A stretch of 64,000 nt of DNA, taken from Perca fluviatilis (taxonomy: Eukaryota; Chordata; Actinopteri; Perciformes; Percidae). Under the pieces are notes generated by a model. That model was given only the letters and a program-made list of their open reading frames with translations, searched no databases and was not told the origin of the DNA. Made by a program: the position numbers and the translations under genes. Shown here in pieces: positions 1 through 18,200 of the stretch (position 1 is the stretch's first letter; every line of letters begins with the position of its first letter). Location: assembly GCF_010015445.1 (NCBI RefSeq), contig NC_053122.1, positions 34,241,513 to 34,305,512 of the forward strand, in the 5' to 3' direction.

Positions 1-235
1 GAAATAAAGCTCACCTCTCTGCTGCTGTGCACAGCTTCTTTAATCGTGTACTGCAATGTTGAAACTTTCAACCCAACATTTAATTGCTTTTTAAAAGACA
101 AAAGGCCAGGCAGGGGCTTGGATTGCTTATATTTGTTGCAGGGGCTTCAGGGTAATCTGGTATTGTCGGGGTGTTTTTTGAAGCCATGGGGTCATGCTCT
201 CTGCATCTCTGAGGAGAGAGATCCTCCACATCCTT

Positions 236-238
<3 letters not shown>

Positions 239-296
<58 letters not shown>
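239..296. repeat. (GT)29 microsatellite
   Basis: Uninterrupted GT dinucleotide tract in the nr2f6 5' flank. Confidence 0.97.
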
Positions 297-297
<1 letters not shown>

Positions 298-774
298 GCC
301 CCACACAGCCCACTCTCTTTGCTCTTTGACTCCATTGGCCATATAAGGCAGCCAGCACCATGGAAACCGCAGGGCTTGAATAGCAGTGTCAAATCCCTGG
401 GAACACACACACACACATATATATACACATGCTGCCCCCTCCCCCTCTGCACACACACTCCCTCCCTCCCTCTCTCCCTTCTTACTTTGCTTGATCTCTC
501 TCTCTAACACACACAAATAGGTTGGCTGAAAACAGACAAGGGGAAAGAGGGGTGAGAAGAAAAAAAAAAAAAAAAAAAAGAGAGTCAACGCTGACAAATC
601 CAGCCTGTCTCCGTCTGTGACCATTTTCTTCAATCATAATTCGATTTGTGGACTCTGAAGCCTGAGAGAGAGAAAGAGAGGGGGGGGGGGGAAGAGAAGA
701 GCAGCACCAGTCCCTTCCACCCCCACCTCCAGCTCCAGCTCGCCTGAGCCATAGGAAAAGGCTTTGGACAGACA

Positions 775-775
<1 letters not shown>

Positions 776-828
<53 letters not shown>
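776..828. repeat. (AC)n microsatellite
   Basis: About 26 AC units, reverse-complementary to the GT tract 480 bp upstream. Confidence 0.97.
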
Positions 829-831
<3 letters not shown>

Positions 832-2211
832 GAAGAGCAGCACGCAGGGCTAGGCCACAAGTCATTAGTTCTTGGTGGGCAAGCACTGACAAAAGGCTGG
901 AGGAGAGGAGACCGCATGAGTGGCTGGAGAGCGACCACAGGAACTATGGAGGGCTGAGCACACGGATGCTCTCCTGCTTTCTTGATTTTTTTTGGGGGGG
1001 GGGGTTGTTTCAGGAAGGAAGCAGCACGCAGGACATCGTCACAACCGAGCACTCGTGCTACAACAAACAGGGAAGAGGGAGAGAGAGAGAGGGAGAGCGA
1101 GAGATCACTTCCTCGTGTTGAGGATCTACTCGCGTTTGTGTTTTGGAGGGGAGCGCAGGCGGCCCGCGTCGCCTCGTCTGCTGCCTCTGCAGCCCGGCGG
1201 TGCCTCGAAGGAAAGAACCCCCCCCCCCCTCAACGGGCCACATAAAAGTGATGCTGCTGTTGTGTGGACGTCAACTTGTTTTGGCACGATGTGGAATGTC
1301 TTCACTGTGGGTCACAGCGCTGCAGCCGCCGAGAGGATTACAGCAGAATAGGAGAGCTGTGTCTGCACTCTCAGCCTCACTGGATGGAAGGAAGGTCTAG
1401 AGCTAGAAAAAGGATTTATTTCCCAGTGAGGGGAAGCCATAGACACAGCACATTTAACACGGAGGTAAGCTCAACATCATTTCTAGAGTTAAATCTTTCG
1501 GCTGCCTTATATGACGGTGAACTAGTGTCGAGCAAAGACAAATTCAGTGTAAGGGGTGCTTTAAGGGGGGTTGGTCATAGCCTCTCCAGGCATGTGCTAA
1601 GGCGAGCTACACCGAGGTCCTTTTTCAGCCATTTCTGTTGCTACAGAGACAGAGCTGGGAGAGTGGAGAGCTGTGTGGTAGGGATTTTTTTTTTTTGTCC
1701 CCCACCTCATGTCGTTTGCTTGCTAATTTCTTTTCTGTCATTGCTCTCTTTTAGGAGAATGTGCACTGTATGTTTGACTCATTGTGTTTCCTGTTAAAAG
1801 GTTCCCCTGGCTAAAGCGTGAGGCGCAGGCTGCCCGTTAACCATCTCAGGAATCGGGTCCATGTAAAAAGGACAAAAAAAACAAACAAACACGGAGGCTA
1901 CGAGTTGGAGAAGAGAAGAGAAGAAAGGGGGGGGGGGGAATTGAAATCCACAGGCATGCAAAACTAAAAAGTTGCCACTGAGAGACTGTTTCCAGGTCAT
2001 AGTGGAGTGGGAGGAGCCTGAACTGCTCTTGTTTTTTTCTGCCAAACACCCTCCTCCTCCTCGATGCTGTAGCCTATTTTTCGTTCTCATTGACATCTGC
2101 TTGTTTAGCCGGAGGACTTTTTTTTATTTTCTCAGTTGTGCTATTATATAAATAAAATAATCCAATGGTCCTATTTAACACATGAAAGCACAGGCAAGCA
2201 GAAACTACTAA

Positions 2212-9390
<7,179 letters not shown>

Positions 9391-11635
9391 CCCCCTTTAG
9401 GGACGAGGTCTCCGTCCGGGATTTGTGACGACAAGGACCCACAGGAAACCTCCTGACTCATCACTATCCATCTGTGTGGTTGTCAAACTGCAGTGCCAGC
9501 TGGCCGTCATATGTACTGTACTGTAAGCGCTCTATTTCCCCCTCATGAAACGAGCTCTCTGTCTCCACACGGGCCTCCAGTGGAGAGACGAGCCAGCGCC
9601 AGGCTGGATCTGTCTTGTTGCCAACCCAGTCGTTCTGGTGCCAGGTCTCAGGCCAGAGACCAGCTTTTCATGCTGGGATCCGATATGGCCACCACAGCCA
9701 GTCATGTCACCACCCACATGCCATAGTGACTAAAGACGCTGCAGTTTCATGTAGAGGGCAGCAGCACCCTGCTACAAATACATCCAGAGGACAAAACTGT
9801 CCCACGGCTGAAAGTCGGCAGAACAATTTCCCCCCCACACTGGGCTCATTTTCCACAGCTCACCATTTGTGATACGGTGACCTTTTTATCCACACAGCTG
9901 ATAACATTACAATACGGTATCGTGATGAGAAAGGACCGAATGGAACAGCAGTGAACTCAATATAAGAGAAAGCAAAGGCCTCGTTGTTGAAGAGAAACTT
10001 TTGAATTCACCGCGCTCTCAGCTCGACGCTGAGGACGAGGCCAACGAGCTGATCAAATGGAAAAGAGAGAAAATAAAGGAAAAAATCACCAAAGTCTAAC
10101 GCATCATCCTCCGAGATGGTTTCTAAATAGAATAATTAGTACACAAAGCAGAGTGAAAGAGATGAACGGACTCTTGTGACTGCCTGACCATCAAAGTGAA
10201 CAATGCATTTACATTCATTCACTACACTGTTGCTGTAGTTGAAGATTTTTCACCGAAAAAAAAAAAGCCACAGTTACAGTACACGAGTGGACTAATACCT
10301 CGCGAGACATCAGAATGCTTCAGTCTGATATTTCCAAAACACAAACCTCTGTAAATGTTGTTCACCAGAAACCGCCTTCTTTTTTGACAACTGCCTTGTT
10401 ATTCATTATAAATTTGGGACACATATGAAATATGAAATGGGCACCGCAAACATTCGTCTTGTATCTTTTTAAAAAGGATCCCCAAAGTGATTTTCACTTG
10501 TGTTTCGGATATGAGTTTTGACTGACTGAATAAGGAGAATTCAGCTATTAAACAACGTTTGGATCGAGCTTTTTATTATTATTATTATTAAGAAACAGCA
10601 GGCTGACATTAACTCGGGTTCTCGTTAAACAACTCAAGATTCAAGAATTAGTTATAGTTGGTGGTGAGAGAATTTATAACCAACACTACTAATTAAATAC
10701 CAGTTTACGTCGATCAATTCTGTTTCTGGGGTTAATGATCCCTTTAAAGAAAAAACTGTATTGAAATGTATATATTGAGGCCAACTACGTCTTTTTGCAT
10801 GTTCAAATGTTGTTTTTTGGATCTCTGCTAAGTGGAGACTGTTTAATTCTTTTACGTTATGTAATTCAAGGTTCATTTAAACATTAAAGTATTGCTTTCA
10901 CTGTTAGCTTCTAGATGTTTTTTTCTATATGTATTTACATGAAAATACCTCTGTCATCTGTTTAGATGTCAAAACAGCAAGCTTATCTTCATGCCATTAC
11001 AGCTGATATGACACAGAGATGCTCTTGAGTCAGTCTCTACTGTTGTGAATGATGTGAGACGATACTGTAAAGGATGGAAATCTGGTGGGGGGGGGGGGGA
11101 ACTGCACTTGGAGGACGTTCGATGCCAAAACATCTCGCTATCTGTTAAAAAGCAGACGGGCCCTGATTCTCTGGTCCACCAGGATTTACCTCACACTGGT
11201 ATGTCAAAAGGGCGAGTTTACAAAATCACAAGTACAATATTTGAAAGAAAAGAACAAGGTCAACCCTAAATGCTGAAGTCTGTTGTATTTACTTTTCAAA
11301 CGCAAAGTAGAAGGATGTAACTCTGCTTCTTGATCTACCGCAGGGCCTTGTTGAAAGTTGTTTGGATATTCTTCTTTTAGGCAACGGCTCAAACGACCGC
11401 ATCATCGAGAGAAAAAAACAAAAAAAACATAAATATGATATTAATGTTTTCTTATCTTTGTGTTACTGAGTTCTTACGTTTTTAAAATGTCACGTGTATG
11501 GCAACATTATTAAAAGAATCAAAAGTTGACGGTGTGTCTTTTGTTATGTTTTGTGTTTTTTCAAACTACTTGGAAAAAGTGTTGTAATTACATCTGTATG
11601 AAGAATGCCAAATAAACACTGCAACATGTACCATA
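9391..11635 (+). other. nr2f6: nr2f6 3' UTR (probable)
   Basis: About 2.2 kb without a gene between the nr2f6 stop and the last good poly(A) signal. It contains an ATTATT run (about 10570-10590), a poly-G run (about 11086-11099) and ordinary AT-rich sequence. Two parts of it are copied further downstream: 10905-11145 reappears at 12060-12230, and 11552-11748 reappears at 13777-13975. The extent is inferred from the poly(A) signal, not from transcripts. Confidence 0.5.
11611..11616 (+). terminator. AATAAA poly(A) signal, candidate end of nr2f6
   Basis: A canonical AATAAA about 2.2 kb after the nr2f6 stop. An earlier AATAAA near 10071 is an alternative. In the duplicated copy of this block at 13.8 kb the hexamer reads AATATA, so the signal is lost there. 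Confidence 0.45.
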
Positions 11636-11935
11636 AATGTATAAGTGTATTAATGAAAGTGAATTCATATGCCAAAAACTGAGGTGTCTCAACTGCTGAT
11701 TTATTTAAAGGTCCCATATTGTAAAAAGTGGCATGTCGTGTCTTTTTTGGATTATGAAGCAGTATTTCAATATGAGCCGTCAGGACTTCCGTGCAGTTAT
11801 GTCACAGCTATACTATATATAGGGTTGGGTATCGTTTCTTTTTTTTCCCGATACTGACGATACTTTTAAAACGGTGCCAGTATACTTACAAAAAGAAAAA
11901 GAAAAAAAGAAGAGCACAAAACAACAGTCGGTGAA

Positions 11936-12056
11936 ATTAAGGAACGGCTTGTTTATTGCTTTTTAATGACTTATTAAAAATGTACTAACAATAACTTATA
12001 ACAATAACTTATTTCACCAATAAATTGCTGTTGAACGACAAAACCAACCACTAGAT
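11936..12056. repeat. Direct repeat B, copy 1
   Basis: About 115 bp containing GAACGGCTTGTTTATTGC and TGAACGACAAAACCAACCAC. It is repeated at 12236-12345 with few changes, apart from a short internal ACAATAACTTATA duplication here. Confidence 0.85.
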
Positions 12057-12059
12057 GGG

Positions 12060-12230
12060 TAGCTCCTAGATGTTTTTTTTCTATATGTATTTACATGAAA
12101 ATACCTCTCATCTGTTTAGATGTCAAAACAGGAGCTTATCTTCATGCCATTACAGCTGATATGACACAGAGATGCTCGGAGTCAGTCTCTATTGTTGTGA
12201 ATGACGTGAGACGATGACGAACATCTCGCT
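12060..12230 (+). repeat. Copy of nr2f6 3'-UTR sequence (10905-11145)
   Basis: It shares CTAGATGTTTTTT, TATGTATTTACATGAAAATA, CATGCCATTACAGCTGATAT and ACATCTCGCTAT with the nr2f6 3' UTR, in the same orientation. A ~65-bp deletion removes the poly-G section. It is flanked on both sides by repeat B. Confidence 0.85.
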
Positions 12231-12235
12231 ATCAT

Positions 12236-12345
12236 TAAGGAACGGCTTGTTTATTGCTTTTTAATGACTTATTAAAAATGTACTAACAATAACTTATTTC
12301 ACCAGTGAATTGCTGTTGAACGACAAAACCAACCACTAAGATGGG
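12236..12345. repeat. Direct repeat B, copy 2
   Basis: Second copy of the 11936-12056 block, immediately downstream of the inserted nr2f6 3'-UTR copy. Confidence 0.85.
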
Positions 12346-13429
12346 AAAAGGGTATTTTACAATAACTTTGAATGCACCACGAGGCTTACCAGTTTCAAGT
12401 AAACGCACCGTCTGTTTTTTTTCTGACTACGGCAGCTGCAGACTGTTGTACGTCCTGCTGTTGGAATCCTCTACAGTGAAATACAGACACATGTTAGACC
12501 GTTTAGCTGTCAGCATTTGAACCATGTTTAACCCAGCTACTAGCTAACGGTAGGCTAACGTTACCTGCTGCCAAGTGTAGTGTTAACTAGCGTCATGTGC
12601 AGCGATGCTTCTTTTGTCTCCAACGTCTGTTTCAGAGCATCAGAGGGCAGCGCAGGCCCGAAATGAGAGGTACCGGTCGTTTAGGCATCTGTGCCATAAT
12701 AGCACCGGGTTTAGGTACCCAACCCCAACTATATCTACAGTAGGTAGAAAGTGCCGCTAGAGTGCTGTTACAGTCATTCCCCGGCTGCAATGATGGTGCA
12801 GAGACGCAGAGAGCGCAGATGCAGAAGACACGAAAACGCTGACCAATCAGAGAAGACGTTTCAGACAGAGGGTGAATACAGGTATACAGACACTATGAGA
12901 AAAAGGATGTGTTTCTTGAACATTAAACCACATAAACATGTTCTAGTAGAAAACCATAATACAAGTATGAACATGATAAATATATTTTTCTCCCATTTCT
13001 GTTGCTATATCTTCACTCATGACATTCTTTCTGTATAAAAGCTGACATTAATTCCCATACTACGACATTCTGGAACAATTAAAAAAGTATTAAATTCAAA
13101 TTGCCACTGAAACTAAAATCTAACACAAGGTACAACAAAATATAATTTTAACAGTGCCATGTTGTTACAGCGAAGCAGAGAAAAGTCTACCAGTAGCGCT
13201 GTTCCGACAGTAATCCACTCTCACAGCTGCAAAAGTAATACAGAAGTTGTAAACATTCGGGTCAAAAACATTCAAGGTTCAGTGACTGAGGCTGAACCGT
13301 TACTATTCCAACAGCAAAGCAGTAAAACTGGAGAGAAAATGGAGGATACATCCTTTTTTCTTTAGCCAGGTCACACATCTGTCAGTGTTCATCCTCAGCC
13401 GTTTGGACAGATTACTAAGACACAGTATA

Positions 13430-15204
13430 TTAACAAAGACCTTGGTCAAAGATTTTCACCAGACGTTTGATATGGAAAAGTTTTTCCCGAAGTTCTTTGC
13501 ACTGCTTCTTCTTTGCTTGATAGTCTGACGTCTAGAAGAAAGAGAAATTTAAACAAGCGGATATTAAACAATCCAAATGATCAGAAGCAGCAGCAATACT
13601 AATAGAAGAGTAGTTTGACGTTTTGAGAAATTTGCCCATTCACTGTTTTTGTAGAAAGTTAGATGAGAAGATTGATACCGCTCTCATGTTAAATATGAAG
13701 CTACAGCCAGGAGATGGTTAGCTTAGCTTAGCATAAAGGTTGGAAACAGCTAGCCTGCCCAGTTTTATGAGTTTAATGTGCTGTTTTTTTAAACTACTTG
13801 AAAAAGTGTTGTAATTACATCTGTATGAAGAATGCCAAATATACACTGCAACATGTACCATAAATGTATAAGTGTATTAATGAAAGTGAATTCATATGCC
13901 AAAAACTGAGGTGTCTCAACTGCTGATTTATTTAAAGGTCCCATATTGTAAAAAGTGGCATGTCATGTCTTTTTTGTCATGTCTAAACTAGACTACTTAC
14001 TTACTTATATTCCATTTCAGTTGCAATTTAAATTTGGCAACTTGGTAACTAGGTAACAGTTGAGACTAAAGGAAGTCACTGCACCCGGCCAAGAAATGTT
14101 CCTTTTGGACGGAGCCAGGCTAGCTGCTTCCCCCTGCTTCCAGTCTTTATGCTAAGCTAAGACAGCTGATGGCTGTAGCTTCCATGTTAACTCTACAAAC
14201 ATGAGAGTGGTAATAATCTCATCTAACTCTCGGCAAGAAAGGGAAATAAGCATATTCTCCAAAAAGTCATTCCTTTAATTTCACATTATGAGACCACTGA
14301 TCTAATTCCACTCACCCTTTTCAGGTCTTTGAGTCGGTTATACTCGTCTGCCACACCCTGAAAATGAATACAAATTCTCTCACTGAATTGTGCTGACTTT
14401 TCACATTTCACTTTCTCCCTTCTGTGCTTCAGCGCACTACAAAAACCCAAATCCTTCTTCTTGTCTGTTATTAGCTGAACACTGGAACACGGTTTGTGTA
14501 TGTTTGCATGGTCCTGAGGCCTGTACTACGAAGCAAGATCAACATGCCCTGGATCTCTTTCAGTTGTCCGGCTTCACCTAACCTAACAACCGCGGTCCTG
14601 CATAAGCTGTATCACGACGCTGGTTATCAACTAGTTCAATCAACTCAGGGTTTCAGCGGCGCGCACGTTCACATAAAAGAGGCGGTGTTTGCGCACCACG
14701 ACCAATCGCAAACATCTACCAGAGCCGCTTATGTTATATATAAGAAGAGCAAATTATAATTCTACATAAATATGAAGAACACAGACTTGGTTTTACAAGG
14801 AAAAAACAATACAGTTGCCGCTTCCTAAAACAGGAAGGAAAGCTGGCAAAACAAAATAGCCAATGCTGTAGATGTTTAAATCACAACTCCAATATCACTT
14901 CCCCATCAGTCAGGACCAAGATCTGACCATAATTACACTTGTGCTTTCCATAAACTGTCGTTGCTTTAGCCTATTATTTCAGTTGCAACCCTGGCAGTGG
15001 AAGCGATCATGAGAGCAAATAAAACATATAAAAACATAATTCAAATCGATGAGCGCATTGGCAACACACGGCTCAAGAAGCCGATATGTAATTCCCTCCC
15101 ATTAAAATATATATATATATATTTCATAAAAATACCCATCAGGGAATGTTAACGGGGTTGTCGGTCTCTAAATGTTTTTAAACTTTTATGAGCGCACCCC
15201 CCCC

Positions 15205-15257
<53 letters not shown>

Positions 15258-18200
15258 GCACCGCCGCCTGATCTTCTTTAAGAACGGTGACGCCGTTATC
15301 AATCGAGTATTGATTGGTCAGTAGGCGATGCTTTTACACCGGTTGATCTATAATCTCCAACTTGCTACGCCTAACCTGCTCCCGACCAGGTTAGGCGTTC
15401 AGCATGAGTTACCACGGCAATTGAACCCGAGAACAACTGATCCACCTTCGTGATATAGAAATCCTGGGTTGAACCTGAAGTTAGCTCGCTAACGCTAAAT
15501 CCTGCTTCGTAGTACAGGCCTCAGGTTGGACCACTTTGTTTTTGTTGGCGTGTGTGGACCCTAGGCTGTCTACAGAGACCGCGTTTTTTTACAGTGTGTT
15601 CAGGGGACAGGCAGCTTGCGCATAGTGAGGAGATGTTTGCTGTATGTGACATAAGACCTTTATCACAACATCAACTAAGTCCTAAATTTGGTTATAAGTA
15701 TCGCTAAACTTGCACTTCCCCATAGCTGAAGAATAAAATCTGTCTTATGTCTGTGGTACAATCCGAAAGAGACTTGCGCCAATAACACAAAAGCTGATTG
15801 GCTGCAATATAAATTGCATGTTGGTCTCATTTGTTGTAAGACAACAAAATTATATTTGGACTATGGAAAGAAAGACCTACAGCACCACGGAATAAATAAA
15901 TAAAAAGCACAAGAGGTACCGTTGCATGGACATAGGAAAATAAAGACCTGTTTAAAATGATTTAAGACCTAGAACACAATACTTCAGCGAATTTAAGACT
16001 TTTTATAACCTAAAATTTAGATTTTGAAAGTTTAGACTTTTTAAGACCCCGCAGAAACCTGTTCAAGACAATTCTAATATTGTGGCACAAAAAAAGACAT
16101 CTGACTGCTTTGTGTTTCTATGGCAGTCCAACAGACTCCCACTGAGGATGATCTAAGCTCTTATAATTAAAAGGCACAGCTATGACTCTATATTCCCTGG
16201 CAGTCAGTCGTGGATTTTTCCACTCTGCACTCCTCCCTCCTTTTTTTCTCTACCTGGTACTTAATGGAGCCCTGGTCCAACATGTCCAGTTCTCGGCTCA
16301 GCTTGTGCATCTGGTCACTGATGTCATCCATTTCGGCACAGAGGCTCTTATAGCGGGCCAGATCCAAGTCAAACTCCTTCTTGTACTGCCAGCGCTGCTC
16401 GTCTGAAGTTATCTCTGGGTACAGCCTGGAGTGGGAGATTAACATGAAGACATGAAATGATTATTACATTCAAACTATTATTGAGGCAGAGGCAAAAAGA
16501 GAAGGGAATGAGCATTGTTGTACTTGTTTTCTTACCACTATTACATAAAAAATAATTGAAAGAGTTGGCCAAATTGCCTTGAAGACAGTAGTGATGCTGG
16601 CCAGTATTTGTAGTATTACAGCATTTTCTTCTAAAAAATATTAATACTTTTTCAGGACATTGGCACATTCTTTCCATTAATACTGTGATTAATTAGAAAA
16701 AGAATGGTCCTAAATATTTTAGTTTTTAAAACTGACACTGAGTTTTTCTTGCATCATGCTGCTGATAGCCAACATTTAAGATGATATTCAGCATCTTTAA
16801 ACTCAGCCTTTTCCTGCCTTATACTACAAAACAATATAAAAAAAACAATATTCTGTTATTTTACAGGGAGGAAAGGCATCTGAATGAGCTTATAGACAGT
16901 ACAGCCATTCAGTGAAACTCATTGAAATAAAGGTCTTTCAGTTGGATTACGGTCACTTAAGCAGGCCCGGATTGGCTAATCGGGAGCACCGGGAGAATTC
17001 CCGGTGGGCCGGTCTGGTTGTTTGGTTGTGAGGGCCGGTGTTCAGGTATGGCACTGGGTTGAAATCATAGTTGAATATTTTGGATGCTGTCCCTATGCTG
17101 CCTGCACTCACAGCCCACATTTTGTATTTACAGTATTTATTTTTTCTTGCAGCCCACCGTTCTCTTCATTCATGCAGCCCACTCACAGAGTGCAGCCGGG
17201 TTAATGATGACCTATTTATGTTCGGAGTCCTCTGACGGCAGTACCTTGCTAAAAAAAAAAAAAAACGTCATCATACACAAGTCACTGGTGCTTGTTGGAG
17301 GATGCCACCGCAAGCAAAAAGAAGCTGTTTTAAACGGGTAATAGAAAGCGCAAAACGGCACTGAAAAAGCGTCAATTTAAAAAGTAGAGCTCTAGAAAGT
17401 GACGCGGCCAGATGAACTTTTTCTATTTTGAGCAAAACACCAAATGAAGACATTGAGACGGGTAAGCTAAGTTAGTTAGGAAAATTGCCTGCAAATCAGC
17501 GTTTATGTTTATGAATCAAACTTGTTCTTGTAGCTCCGCAGCGGCAGCTAGTAGGCCTACTAGTCCAGTTTGCTGCTAACAGTGACAATGAAGAGCCAGT
17601 AAGGTTACCAAGCAGCAGCTATATGAGCCCAGAACTCCAATTTGGGCAGGTAGGGTTGATCATTGACTGAGTATTATATGAATTAATAAGAGTGTGGTGT
17701 TGACCTGCTCTATATGAAAAATGCCCTGGGATAATTAATGATGCCAGATGATTCAGCACTACCATAATGACACTGACTTGACTTGATCAGAAAGCTTTGT
17801 AAAAAGGAGAGATTTGTGCTGAGAATTATGACAACTTATAAAATGTGATTTAGTGTCAGAAGCAGAGCCAGTAGTGTGCATCAGGGATAGCTGCTGTCAG
17901 TGTGGATGGCACATCTACTGTAAACTGTTGTATCACAGTGTGTGAACAAGCAAACATGATCAGATTAGCTACAATATAATCACTTTTTATGACCAAATAT
18001 TACTTGTGACCCATTATGAAAGTTGTATGAAATATTCAAAGGAAAAAATAGATTATGGTGTCATTAGAAAGTGCAATACAATGTATCTTGTTCTTTATTT
18101 AATCTGTGATTACTTATTTGCACAGAAACAGATTCTGATATTGTTCAACATCATTGGGTTGTTGTTAAGATGTTAACTTTTCTAATAAATCTACATTGTG

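Larger units (their letters stand above)
11820..12727. mobile_element. hAT-type MITE, TAGGGTTGGGTATCG end, internally rearranged
   Basis: The left end is TAGGGTTGGGTATCG and the right end GGTACCCAACCCCA. Flanks ACTATATA (11812-11819) and ACTATATC (12728-12735) form a 7/8 duplication. The interior was invaded by a copy of nr2f6 3'-UTR sequence (12060-12230) bounded by direct repeats. The element itself is nested in an older AGGTCCCATATTG element that begins near 11709. Confidence 0.8.

Noticed and set aside
1264..1797. 177-codon frame with a VECLHCGSQRC motif suggesting a zinc finger
   Set aside because: It overlaps a splice donor and low-complexity sequence, has no family resemblance, and lies in the nr2f6 leader region.
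12751..13038. 95-codon plus-strand frame between nr2f6 and ocln
   Set aside because: It falls in the remaining half of the AGGTCCCATATTG-type repeat and has no protein family resemblance.
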